From Amoeboradix gromovi (taxonomy: Eukaryota; Sanchytriomycota; Sanchytriomycetes; Sanchytriales; Sanchytriaceae): a stretch of 11,349 nt of DNA. The stretch is from positions 1-11,349 of the forward strand of contig JADGIF010000303.1 of the NCBI GenBank assembly GCA_018985225.1, in the 5' to 3' direction. This document shows positions 1 to 6,237 of this stretch, piece after piece (the stretch's first letter is position 1; the number at the start of each line of letters is the position of its first letter). Under the pieces are notes generated by a model. That model was not told where the DNA came from. It searched no databases and saw nothing but the letters and a program-made list of their open reading frames with translations. Both the position numbers and the translations under genes were made by a program.

Positions 1-179
1 AACGCTGCTATCAATATAAACATGCACATAGTTATTCAACTACGCATGAAATCAAATTAGGTGGTAAAACATCTGAACGGGCTAGTGCTATGAGGTAGTC
101 TTGCAGGTAAATCTCCAGCTTGTAGTTGGGGCCATTTTCGCAAAGTCTGTCCCATGCAATTTACCCCAATATAACTTTT

Positions 180-1493
180 ATGTTTTCCAATGTGCACAAA
201 CAGTTATTTACCCAAAACAAGTTACCAAAGGGTAGGTACTTAATGAGGGATTACATATACAATGCACTTTATCATCCAAAATATGGTTATTTTAACAAAT
301 ATTCAAAGATTGTTACACCAAGAATTAACATGGCGGAAGTAAGCGACAACGAGCAGTTTAATCTGCTGCTGAAGCAGTCATACCAGAAGGAGGCCGTGAA
401 AACATTTGAAATGAACAAAAACGACGTCTTTAAGCAGCTACCCTCTTTAAATACAAACTTGTGGCATACACCATCTGAACTGTTTTCTTCCATATATGGT
501 CAAATAATGGCAAACTATGTCATTGAGCAATACCAAAACAAGGCTGATAATAAGAGTTGTACGATTTTAGAGGTAGGTGCTGGAAATGGTACTTTAATGG
601 AGGATTTATTAGATTTCATTAAAATTCATAAACCAAAAATTTATAAAAAATTGAGTTATAAAATTGTAGACATAACCAAGTTTAATCTCGTTACGAAGCA
701 TAAAAATGTCGTTGTTGTTAATGACTCTATTCTGAATCTCCGTCAGAGTAGCAATGAGTTTCACATCATTTTGCTAAATGAAGTTTTGGATAACTTTGCA
801 TTTGATTGTGTAAGGTATAACAAGAATGAACCATTGCAAGGTTACATCAATTATGATCCTGATGCAGATTTACCTAATCTTGTTTATACTGAGGAATATT
901 CAAAGCTATCCGACTCTCATATTATGAAGCTAACTAAATTGTTGCCCACTCAACCAAGTGGATTTGAACTGCTTAAATCTAGAATGCCATTCATGAACAA
1001 TCTAACTATGCCTTATTTCATTCCAACTCAAATCAATTATTTGCTCAAAGTTATAAAAACACTGCTTCCTAATCATTCAATCTTAATCAGCGATTTTGAC
1101 ACTCTTGAAGACACAATACCTGGTGTTAATGCACCTCGCATCCATGCGTCCGTTGACAAGCAAACTGTTGTTGTTCCTACCATTTGTGTTGAACCAGGCC
1201 CATTTGATATCTTCTTTCCTATAGACATGGAGCAAATCAAACTGTTGTACTCAAAAACAGATGAATACTTTTCAGTTAGCAGCAGAATAGCACAACCGTA
1301 TTTCTCATATAGCGCCGATGTTGTAATTGAAGATTTTAAGCCAGTAGAAGCTAAAAAACATTTTGAAGTTTACTCACATTCTAAATTTTGTAGGAAATAT
1401 TTAGAAAATTGCACTGCTCCATATAGACTAAAGGATGGAACGAGCCCGCTGTTGGAGTATTACAAAAATTTTAAAGTCTTAACCATTCAATAA
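180..1493 (+). CDS. MidA/NDUFAF7-like SAM-dependent methyltransferase (DUF185 family), probably mitochondrial
   Basis: The 437-residue product resembles the MidA/NDUFAF7 (DUF185) family. Visible motifs are TPSELFSSIYG (about 97-107), the SAM-binding glycine loop LEVGAGNGT (about 131-139), the family NEVLDN motif (about 200-205) in place of the usual NEFFDA, and a C-terminal NAPRIH...FDIFFPID stretch typical of the fungal branch. NDUFAF7 methylates an arginine of complex I subunit NDUFS2 in animals. Fungal members are mitochondrial and poorly characterised, so the substrate here is inferred at best. I chose the ATG at 180: the frame is open back to 126 but that codon is TTG and TAG precedes it at 123-125. 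The short basic N-terminus (MFSNVHKQLFTQNK) could be a weak targeting sequence. The stop codon overlaps an AATAAA (1489-1494), and the next gene ends 3 bases away on the other strand. Family assignment is fairly sure; function is inferred. Confidence 0.8.
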   Translation: MFSNVHKQLFTQNKLPKGRYLMRDYIYNALYHPKYGYFNKYSKIVTPRINMAEVSDNEQFNLLLKQSYQKEAVKTFEMNKNDVFKQLPSLNTNLWHTPSELFSSIYGQIMANYVIEQYQNKADNKSCTILEVGAGNGTLMEDLLDFIKIHKPKIYKKLSYKIVDITKFNLVTKHKNVVVVNDSILNLRQSSNEFHIILLNEVLDNFAFDCVRYNKNEPLQGYINYDPDADLPNLVYTEEYSKLSDSHIMKLTKLLPTQPSGFELLKSRMPFMNNLTMPYFIPTQINYLLKVIKTLLPNHSILISDFDTLEDTIPGVNAPRIHASVDKQTVVVPTICVEPGPFDIFFPIDMEQIKLLYSKTDEYFSVSSRIAQPYFSYSADVVIEDFKPVEAKKHFEVYSHSKFCRKYLENCTAPYRLKDGTSPLLEYYKNFKVLTIQ

Positions 1494-1496
1494 AAA

Positions 1497-2273
1497 TCAT
1501 GATTTACTTAAGTCTAGTGCAATCTCCAGTAACCTGAGTTGATCAGACTCATCGGCCTTTGATATAGCATCTAATATACTAATGACATAACTTAATTTAG
1601 ATGCTTTCAATTCAGCAATCTTGATATCTGTATAAATATCCAGTCTCGAAGGTTTAGGAAGTATAGGCTCAACTGGGTGTTTGTTATAATCAATAGCTGA
1701 GTCGGATCTCTTCAAATGAGGTGATGGATCATTAATTAGCTTCAGCTGACGATCCACATCTAAGCGATCGACTTCCAGTTTCTCTTGTCTAAATCTCTCC
1801 AATGGAAGTTGATACACTTTGGTGTTTTTCACATCCAGCTCAATCCTTTTGTTGCCCAAATTCATTTTGTTCATTATGAGAGTCAAAAGATTGCTTCTTA
1901 ACATATGGCTAATTAAACTACAGGTTATGATGTGTTCCAACAATATAGAACTTCCATAATTATTGCTACAATATTTACAAGTGTAATACAGTTGATTATT
2001 TACAAAATACGAGTGAATATAATCTGAAAAAGCAAAAAACTCTGAGTCATTTAAATGCAATTCTTTATACAAGAATCTGTCAATGTATTTGCTATCCTTA
2101 TTAATTCTACACAACATATCTAATTTCAAAATTGATGGTAAGAGGGGACAAATATAGCAGTGATGTACAAAATGCTCTCCTTGAATTAGGGATCCACACC
2201 ACTCACATCCTTTAAAATTCCTGGAGTTCAATATGCTTGTAGGAGAGCTACGACTGAGTTCAGATCCGAACAT
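1497..2273 (-). CDS. Protein with two identically spaced C2HC zinc fingers, function unknown
   Basis: I do not recognise this 258-residue protein. It has two fingers of the same pattern, C-x2-C-x11-H-x3-C: C23, C26, H38, C42 and C99, C102, H114, C118. That spacing occurs in the Sgf11 finger of the SAGA deubiquitinase module and in Rad18-type ubiquitin-binding (UBZ4) fingers, so a chromatin or ubiquitin-related role is possible but unproven. The C-terminal half is charged and ends in a likely helix (SYVISILDAISKADES...LRLLEIALDL). No signal peptide or membrane segment is seen. I chose the ATG at 2273; the frame is open further upstream but has no other ATG before a stop near 2310. The gene is convergent with the methyltransferase gene, with only AAA between the two stop codons. 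Confidence 0.75.
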   Translation of the reverse strand: MFGSELSRSSPTSILNSRNFKGCEWCGSLIQGEHFVHHCYICPLLPSILKLDMLCRINKDSKYIDRFLYKELHLNDSEFFAFSDYIHSYFVNNQLYYTCKYCSNNYGSSILLEHIITCSLISHMLRSNLLTLIMNKMNLGNKRIELDVKNTKVYQLPLERFRQEKLEVDRLDVDRQLKLINDPSPHLKRSDSAIDYNKHPVEPILPKPSRLDIYTDIKIAELKASKLSYVISILDAISKADESDQLRLLEIALDLSKS

Positions 2274-2312
2274 GTCTTGCAATGAGTAAATCTGCGTAAG
2301 CGTTTCAAATTA

Positions 2313-2323
2313 TCACGTCGTGA
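2313..2323. promoter_or_regulatory. Perfect 11-base palindrome, possible factor site
   Basis: TCACGTCGTGA is a perfect inverted repeat around a central T. It lies 40 bases upstream of the zinc-finger gene's ATG and just before the small plus-strand frame, where a promoter is expected. It is related to, but not the same as, an E-box. A regulatory role is inferred only from position and symmetry. Confidence 0.25.
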
Positions 2324-2334
2324 GAAAAGTTTAG

Positions 2335-2556
2335 CGTGTGGTCCCTTCATATAGTGATGCAACGCTCAACTTAATTTATCTTGCTACTGCCATTTCTGGA
2401 GCGAATCATGAAAACATTCCTGCTTTTAACGTGTTTGAAATTGCCGTGCTTCTTGAGAAAGTGCTAGTAAAACCCTCAATTTTGGACAAAGAAGAAATGA
2501 TTGCCTCTTGGTTCAAATTTGTATTCTATTTTTGTGAAAATTGTCTGGGAAAGTAA
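2335..2556 (+). CDS. Possible small protein or exon with unresolved 5' end
   Basis: About 70 codons are open from just after a TAG at 2332-2334 to a TAA at 2554-2556. The translation looks protein-like (mixed hydrophobic and charged, ending FVFYFCENCLGK), but there is no ATG near its beginning; its first in-frame ATG comes late. One splice model gives a start: ATG at 2282, exon to 2295, a 59-base intron 2296-2354 (GTAAGC...ATATAG), then in-phase joining to GATGCAACG, giving MSKSADATLNLIY... and 71 residues. Against this, the intron is not of the 19-base type seen elsewhere here, has no good branch site, and the ATG would lie only 8 bases from the divergent zinc-finger ATG. A 19-base GTGTGG...ATAG at 2336-2354 also fits one frame. 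It matches no family I know and may be spurious. Confidence 0.3.
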   Translation, partial: RVVPSYSDATLNLIYLATAISGANHENIPAFNVFEIAVLLEKVLVKPSILDKEEMIASWFKFVFYFCENCLGK

Positions 2557-2956
2557 AAATCGATTCATCGCTAACGCTTTACGCAATCACTCGATACCAA
2601 TCCCTGCTCTTACGTTGAAAATCAGAAATTAGTAAAAGCAATATATTCTACCAAGTTAACACGCAAACTACTTGTTCATGGTACTAAATATCTTCTTTCT
2701 TGTTTTTACAGCTGCCATAAAAGATAGTTTTTCATCGCCACTCTCTATCGCAGTATTTTGTGTTCCTGGCAAACGACTCTCAATTCAAGCTCTGAACACG
2801 TGATCTATGTAGTCGAGTTTTGTTGGCAATGACTAAAGTGATTAAAGTTATTTCGCGGAACTAAGTATTACAAGTTTGAGTACCTTTTTGATTCAAGTAA
2901 GTCATCTGGTTTCCTTGTTATCATCCGCTTTTACCCCATTCAACTTTTCATAGAGG
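2557..2956. other. 400-base intergenic stretch without a convincing gene
   Basis: No ATG-started frame of useful length, tRNA B-box or recognisable snRNA motif is seen on either strand. It probably holds the promoter of the Bud13 gene, including a CACGTGA site. TACTAAA followed by a pyrimidine-rich run and TTTTTACAG (about 2682-2711, plus strand) looks like an intron 3' end, but no matching exons were found. On the minus strand, 2668-2784 is a 38-codon open frame without an ATG near its start. Compared with the tight spacing elsewhere in this window, 400 empty bases are unusual, so a noncoding RNA or a missed spliced small gene remains possible. Confidence 0.5.
2797..2802. promoter_or_regulatory. 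CACGTG E-box
   Basis: The sequence is AACACGTGATC. CACGTGA is the core recognised by Cbf1-type and other bHLH factors in fungi. It lies 155 bases before the Bud13 ATG. The site is seen; the binding is inferred. Confidence 0.35.
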
Positions 2957-3361
2957 ATGTCCCGCATTTTTGATGTGGAGCCCCCAAAGAGCGAAAGTGA
3001 GAACGAACTACACCCAGACATAGTATACAGAGATTCTTTTGGTAAAAGAATAAAGAACGAACCCGCGCAAAGCTTAAATATGCATGTTGCAAATACTGAG
3101 GCCACTCATCAAGAGACAAAATTAGCTATGTCAGATAAATTGAAAAAAGAGTTGAGAATACAGGATCCTATGTATCATCAACTGAAGGAAACTAGCCGGA
3201 TACCTATTTGGACAGAGGACTTTCCGAAAAATAGATTTGACATTACACCAGGATACCGGTGGGATGGAATTGACAGATCTAATGGATTTGAAGAAAGGTA
3301 TTTAGAGGTTCACACTGAATTAAAGGAAATTTCTAATTTTGATGATCTCTGCTCAGATTAA
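2957..3361 (+). CDS. BUD13: Pre-mRNA-splicing factor Bud13/Cwc26 (RES complex), very short form
   Basis: The C-terminal half carries the family signature [14 protein letters not shown] (99-112), preceded by NRFDITP (92-98). Further upstream are [10 protein letters not shown] (23-32), matching the conserved 'VYRD..GR' segment, and DPM (70-72). Bud13 joins Snu17/Ist3 and Pml1 in the RES complex of the activated spliceosome and promotes splicing and retention of unspliced RNA. At 134 residues it is about half the yeast protein and far shorter than the roughly 600-residue human one. The N-terminal motif and low-complexity region of other family members are missing. I used the ATG at 2957; an in-frame TAG lies just upstream at 2951-2953, and I could not find an upstream exon carrying a start. 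It is followed by the Atg5 gene on the same strand after only 38 bases. Identification is firm; completeness of the N-terminus is less so. Confidence 0.88.
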   Translation: MSRIFDVEPPKSESENELHPDIVYRDSFGKRIKNEPAQSLNMHVANTEATHQETKLAMSDKLKKELRIQDPMYHQLKETSRIPIWTEDFPKNRFDITPGYRWDGIDRSNGFEERYLEVHTELKEISNFDDLCSD

Positions 3362-3399
3362 ACAAATTTTTTATTTTTCCATACTCTTCGATTTTGTAA

Positions 3400-4122
3400 A
3401 TGAATCAGTCGCTACTTCAATTTAACGCTTCATCTAACGTTATCCTTAAATTTCATTACTCAAACCAAGTTTATTTTGCCAAGGCTTTTAGAATCCAATA
3501 CTTATCAGCTTATTCATACTCTGCCTGTTGCTACTTTAAAAAAACAAGACTTGGTTGTTTTTATAAAGAACTTGGTTTATCTAAGTATTTGCCGCTTGCG
3601 GTATTAATAGACATTTACAAATTGTCCAATGTAATCGACATTTTGTTAAAAGAAACAGATAATGAGGACTTTCAACCAGAATCCCCGTTGGAACTTCAAG
3701 ACCGATTGTTGAACGGATGGAAAGAATCATGTTATATAATCAACGGATCAAATAACCATATACTTTCTCTTAATAAATCTCAAAAGGACAGTCTCTTTGC
3801 CAGTTTAACTCAGGGCAACATGGAGGACTGGATATGGCTCAGTATCGTGTTCAAGGAGTCTGAAAACATTCCAATGAAGCTCTTCTACTTAGAGAACAAT
3901 CAAGTGAAAGTCATTCTGCAGCAGTTCTTCTCGAAATTCGAATTAGCTGATTTGGCTGTAAAATTTAGATTCGAGTCTGCAAAGTGTTGTGGTATTGAAG
4001 TTCCATTTGATATAAAACTAGCAGAACTAATTCCTTTGATATGCGCAGATGGATTCATTCATGTAGTCTTGGAGAAGAAACTTGAAGAAAAATCTAGCGC
4101 TAAAACAATTGAAGAACTTTAG
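3400..4122 (+). CDS. ATG5: Autophagy protein Atg5 (divergent)
   Basis: This 240-residue protein aligns by eye with Atg5 across its length: the LPLAVLIDIY segment (64-73; human counterpart PIGLLFDLL), then the GWKESCYI segment, then the WIWLSIVF helix (about 143-150), IPMKLFYLENNQVKVILQQFF in the second ubiquitin-like domain, and GIEVPFDIKLAELIPL...DGFIHVVL near the C-terminus. Lys108 (NGWKES) aligns with the lysine that receives Atg12 (K130 in human, K149 in yeast). The Atg12-Atg5 conjugate binds Atg16 and acts as an E3-like enzyme for Atg8 lipidation on the phagophore. It is shorter than human Atg5 (275 residues) and weakly conserved, so confidence rests on the ordered motifs rather than high identity. 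It starts 38 bases after the BUD13 stop codon, leaving little room for its own promoter. Confidence 0.72.
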   Translation: MNQSLLQFNASSNVILKFHYSNQVYFAKAFRIQYLSAYSYSACCYFKKTRLGCFYKELGLSKYLPLAVLIDIYKLSNVIDILLKETDNEDFQPESPLELQDRLLNGWKESCYIINGSNNHILSLNKSQKDSLFASLTQGNMEDWIWLSIVFKESENIPMKLFYLENNQVKVILQQFFSKFELADLAVKFRFESAKCCGIEVPFDIKLAELIPLICADGFIHVVLEKKLEEKSSAKTIEEL

Positions 4123-4214
4123 CAGTCCTTAATTTTTTAATTCTTGAAGACTGAATAGTAAAAATTGTTTTAGTACGAATTATTTGATCTTAGAAGGAGA
4201 AAGGGCCTGATTTT

Positions 4215-5138
4215 ATGATTTCCGAGATCACTCAAAACCCAAAGGATGTTTATTCTGGAGCATACTGCCGAGTAGATGGGTTAATTTGCGAATTTGATTA
4301 TGATCTATTTAACGATGAGGTAGTGCATCACGTCTATTACAAACATGAAGACTCAGTACGAAGCTTGACATATCAAAATGATTTATTTTGCTGCACAAAG
4401 GACGGAAAGCTCTTGAAACTGAATCAAGAGGTAGCTGTTTACAAATATGATGATATTTCCTGCAATTCGATTACAATGAACTCACCAAACACAGGAATGT
4501 TGGGCGGCGAGAATGGTGAAGTTATTATATTTGATATACGTCAAGAAAAACCTGTTCATTCAATGTTTATTGGAAATGAGTACATTTCATCTATGTATAT
4601 GGAACACATGAAAGCCTATGTCGCTTCCGGAGATGGTACAATATCGTTTATTGATCTTCATTCGTACAAGACAATTTCTAGCTTCTCGTTGGAAGCAAGT
4701 ATACACTCTGCTGTTCCGTATAAAAACTGCTCAATTGTCACTGCTACAGATAAGGGGTTACACTATTATGAAAAGAATGCTAAAAAGTACTCTAAGCAGA
4801 ACTGCAAATGGTCGTTTTACGATTATGTCCCAGCCAGTAAAGTTGGTGAATTGGATGGTGCCATAGCTGATAATGATAGCGTTTATGTTTACGGAACAAA
4901 TGGAGTATTCAAAATCCTGTCTAATTCAGAGCAAGAGCAAATTGTAACAGATTCCTATGAGTATTTGAGTGCTATGAATGGAATCGTTTTTGGGACAAAC
5001 TTTGATACTATATCTATTGTTCAAGGTAAAATTTATCTAGAAGAGGAGCTAAAGGACTCAGAAATAGTGTCCAGTAAAACCAGGAAAAAATTAAAACAGA
5101 GAGGCCAAAAAAGCGCTATTTTCATCGATTTAGATTAA
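4215..5138 (+). CDS. JIP5: Jip5/WDR55-like WD40 repeat protein, ribosome biogenesis
   Basis: The 307-residue product is a degenerate WD40 propeller. Repeats are visible as HEDSVRSLTY...CCTKDGKLLKLN (about 44-70), GGENGEVIIFDIR (97-109) and ASGDGTISFIDL (137-148). The C-terminus has a basic run then an acidic end (KTRKKLKQRGQKSAIFIDLD), typical of the Jip5/WDR55 family. Jip5 is a nucleolar protein needed for large-subunit (60S) ribosome biogenesis; WDR55 acts in rRNA processing. Most repeats lack the classic WD dipeptide, as is usual in this family. A generic WD40 protein cannot be ruled out, but length, first repeats and tail all fit Jip5. The gene ends 9 bases from the convergent SIT4 stop codon. 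Confidence 0.75.
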   Translation: MISEITQNPKDVYSGAYCRVDGLICEFDYDLFNDEVVHHVYYKHEDSVRSLTYQNDLFCCTKDGKLLKLNQEVAVYKYDDISCNSITMNSPNTGMLGGENGEVIIFDIRQEKPVHSMFIGNEYISSMYMEHMKAYVASGDGTISFIDLHSYKTISSFSLEASIHSAVPYKNCSIVTATDKGLHYYEKNAKKYSKQNCKWSFYDYVPASKVGELDGAIADNDSVYVYGTNGVFKILSNSEQEQIVTDSYEYLSAMNGIVFGTNFDTISIVQGKIYLEEELKDSEIVSSKTRKKLKQRGQKSAIFIDLD

Positions 5139-5147
5139 ATAGTTTTA

Positions 5148-6112
5148 CTATAAGAAGTACTGGCCCGAGCTTTTTTGCTGCGGTATTTTCGACTGATCCA
5201 TTGGTACTGCGTTAAACAAACCAAATGATTCATCCTCAACTCTTAAGTCCTCGCCTACTTTTAAATATGATGCTACATTTCCACACCTGTAACAATAGTT
5301 TGGCGCTGACCATACAGTAACGCAATTTCTATCGGGAAAGTGGAATTTGTAACCTTCTTGTACTAACTGATGGGCTCTACAGATTACCGACAGATCATTT
5401 ACAAAATTAAATTCATTAGTTACTTTTGAACCGAATAAATATCCAGCTCCACGTGGTGATATTGCCCAGCAATCAATTTCGTCAGGATCACTCCACATTA
5501 AATCACAAAAAGTTCCTAAATGTGGTATTTCATGATGTCTGCGAATAGTTCTTATTTGGTCTAAAGTACGAACATCTGGACTTAAACCTCCATGAACGCA
5601 CATTATTCTGCCATCTACAATAGCACCAAGTGCTAAATGGTCAAAAACTTGACAACATAGCCTCCATACAGTAGCGGACTAAGTAAATATAAATTACTCC
5701 ATATTTTGTTAAACATTCGTCGTAGAATCCATATACTTCTGTTATTTTTCTGCTTTCATGGTTACCTCGCAGAAGTAATATGTGTTGCGGGTACATTACC
5801 TTGTAGAGCATTAACAAAGAAAAAGTTTCTACTGAATGATATCCGCGATCTACAAAATCACCCATGAATATGTATTTTGTAGCCGGCAATTCTCCTGATT
5901 TCCTGAACAATTCAAGTACATCGTAAAATTGACCGTGAACTAAATAAATTTAAATTACCATCACCACATATTGTTACTGGAGAACTTATAGGCTGAACAT
6001 TACTTTCTTCTAAAAGAATTGAGGTGCACAACTGCGTAAGATGTTTTAGTTCAGCTTCAGGTAATATCTTTCCTTCTAATAGAAGAGCCAAGCTCTTTTG
6101 AAAATCAATCAT
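5148..6112 (-). CDS. SIT4: Serine/threonine protein phosphatase, Sit4/PP6 catalytic subunit, three exons
   Basis: The coding exons are 6112-5959, 5939-5698 and 5678-5148, giving 308 residues (human PP6 has 305). The PPP-family metal-site motifs are GDVHG (50-54), GDFVDRG (78-84) and RGNHE (109-113), with [16 protein letters not shown] and [11 protein letters not shown] further on. EESNVQP, CCQVFD, KVTNEF and AISPRGAG favour Sit4/PP6 over PP4 or PP2A. The C-terminus is YFL, as in the subfamily. Sit4 acts with SAP-type partners in TOR signalling and G1 progression. Without removal of two 19-base introns the frame breaks exactly inside GD|VHG and at KYG|SATVW; removing them restores both conserved motifs. 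The ATG at 6112 is the natural start. The gene is divergent from ADE2, with 125 bases between ATGs, and convergent with JIP5. Confidence 0.95.
5679..5697 (-). other. 19-nt spliceosomal intron 2 of SIT4
   Basis: GTAATTTATATTTACTTAG on the minus strand. It lies between codons Gly132 and Ser133 (phase 0), restoring KYG-SATVW, a strongly conserved PPP segment. It differs from intron 1 at only two of its 19 positions (9 and 15). If retained, it frameshifts to a stop about 18 codons on. Confidence 0.93.
5940..5958 (-). other. 19-nt spliceosomal intron 1 of SIT4
   Basis: GTAATTTAAATTTATTTAG on the minus strand. It splits codon Val52 (phase 1) in the invariant GD-V-HG motif: GAT G|intron|TT CAC GGT. 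If retained, the frame shifts and stops within about 16 codons. The only candidate branch adenosine at the position shared with the other introns is A14, five bases from the 3' end. The splice call rests on restored protein conservation, not on transcripts. Confidence 0.93.
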
Positions 6113-6237
6113 AAATGTTGAAACAAGGAAATAACTTGAAATAAATAAGAGATGACTTATTAATCTTCAAGCTATGCAAAATCATGACACGATTTCTTTA
6201 AGCAACTTGAACTCTAGGTTTATATATTTTTGTAAAC
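6113..6237. promoter_or_regulatory. Divergent SIT4/ADE2 promoter, 125 bases
   Basis: These 125 bases separate the start codons of two divergent genes, so they must hold both promoters. GATGACTTATT (about 6152-6162) has a near match to a Gcn4/Bas1-type TGACT core, which regulates ADE genes in yeast; this link is inference. TATATAT at 6221-6227 is only 10 bases from the ADE2 ATG, too close for a classical TATA box unless the leader is almost absent. Confidence 0.5.

Noticed and set aside
1-60. Plus-strand frame open from the window edge to TAG at 58-60, as if the tail of an upstream gene
   Set aside because: Only 19 codons, with no recognisable sequence; cannot be separated from chance.
26-125. 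Minus-strand frame reading NYKLEIYLQDYLIALARSD..., protein-like
   Set aside because: It would be the 3' end of a gene lying antisense over the methyltransferase 5' end, has no ATG, and needs an extra intron; likely chance.
2668-2832. Minus-strand frame of about 54 codons with one internal TGA, and a possible 19- or 21-base GT...AG segment around it
   Set aside because: The candidate intron begins GTTCAG or GTGTTC, unlike the three firm introns, and no start codon or homology is seen.
2897-2953. GTAAGT...CATAG, a canonical-looking 57-base intron just before the BUD13 ATG
   Set aside because: The upstream sequence in the needed frame has no ATG before a stop, so it would not extend the protein; a leader intron is possible but unsupported.
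4190-4215. AGAAGGAG before the JIP5 start, resembling a bacterial ribosome binding site
   Set aside because: The window is clearly eukaryotic nuclear DNA with spliceosomal introns, so the match is coincidental.
5641-6112. SIT4 as a pseudogene with two frameshifts
   Set aside because: Both breaks are exact 19-base GT...AG insertions at conserved motifs, and all catalytic residues are intact.
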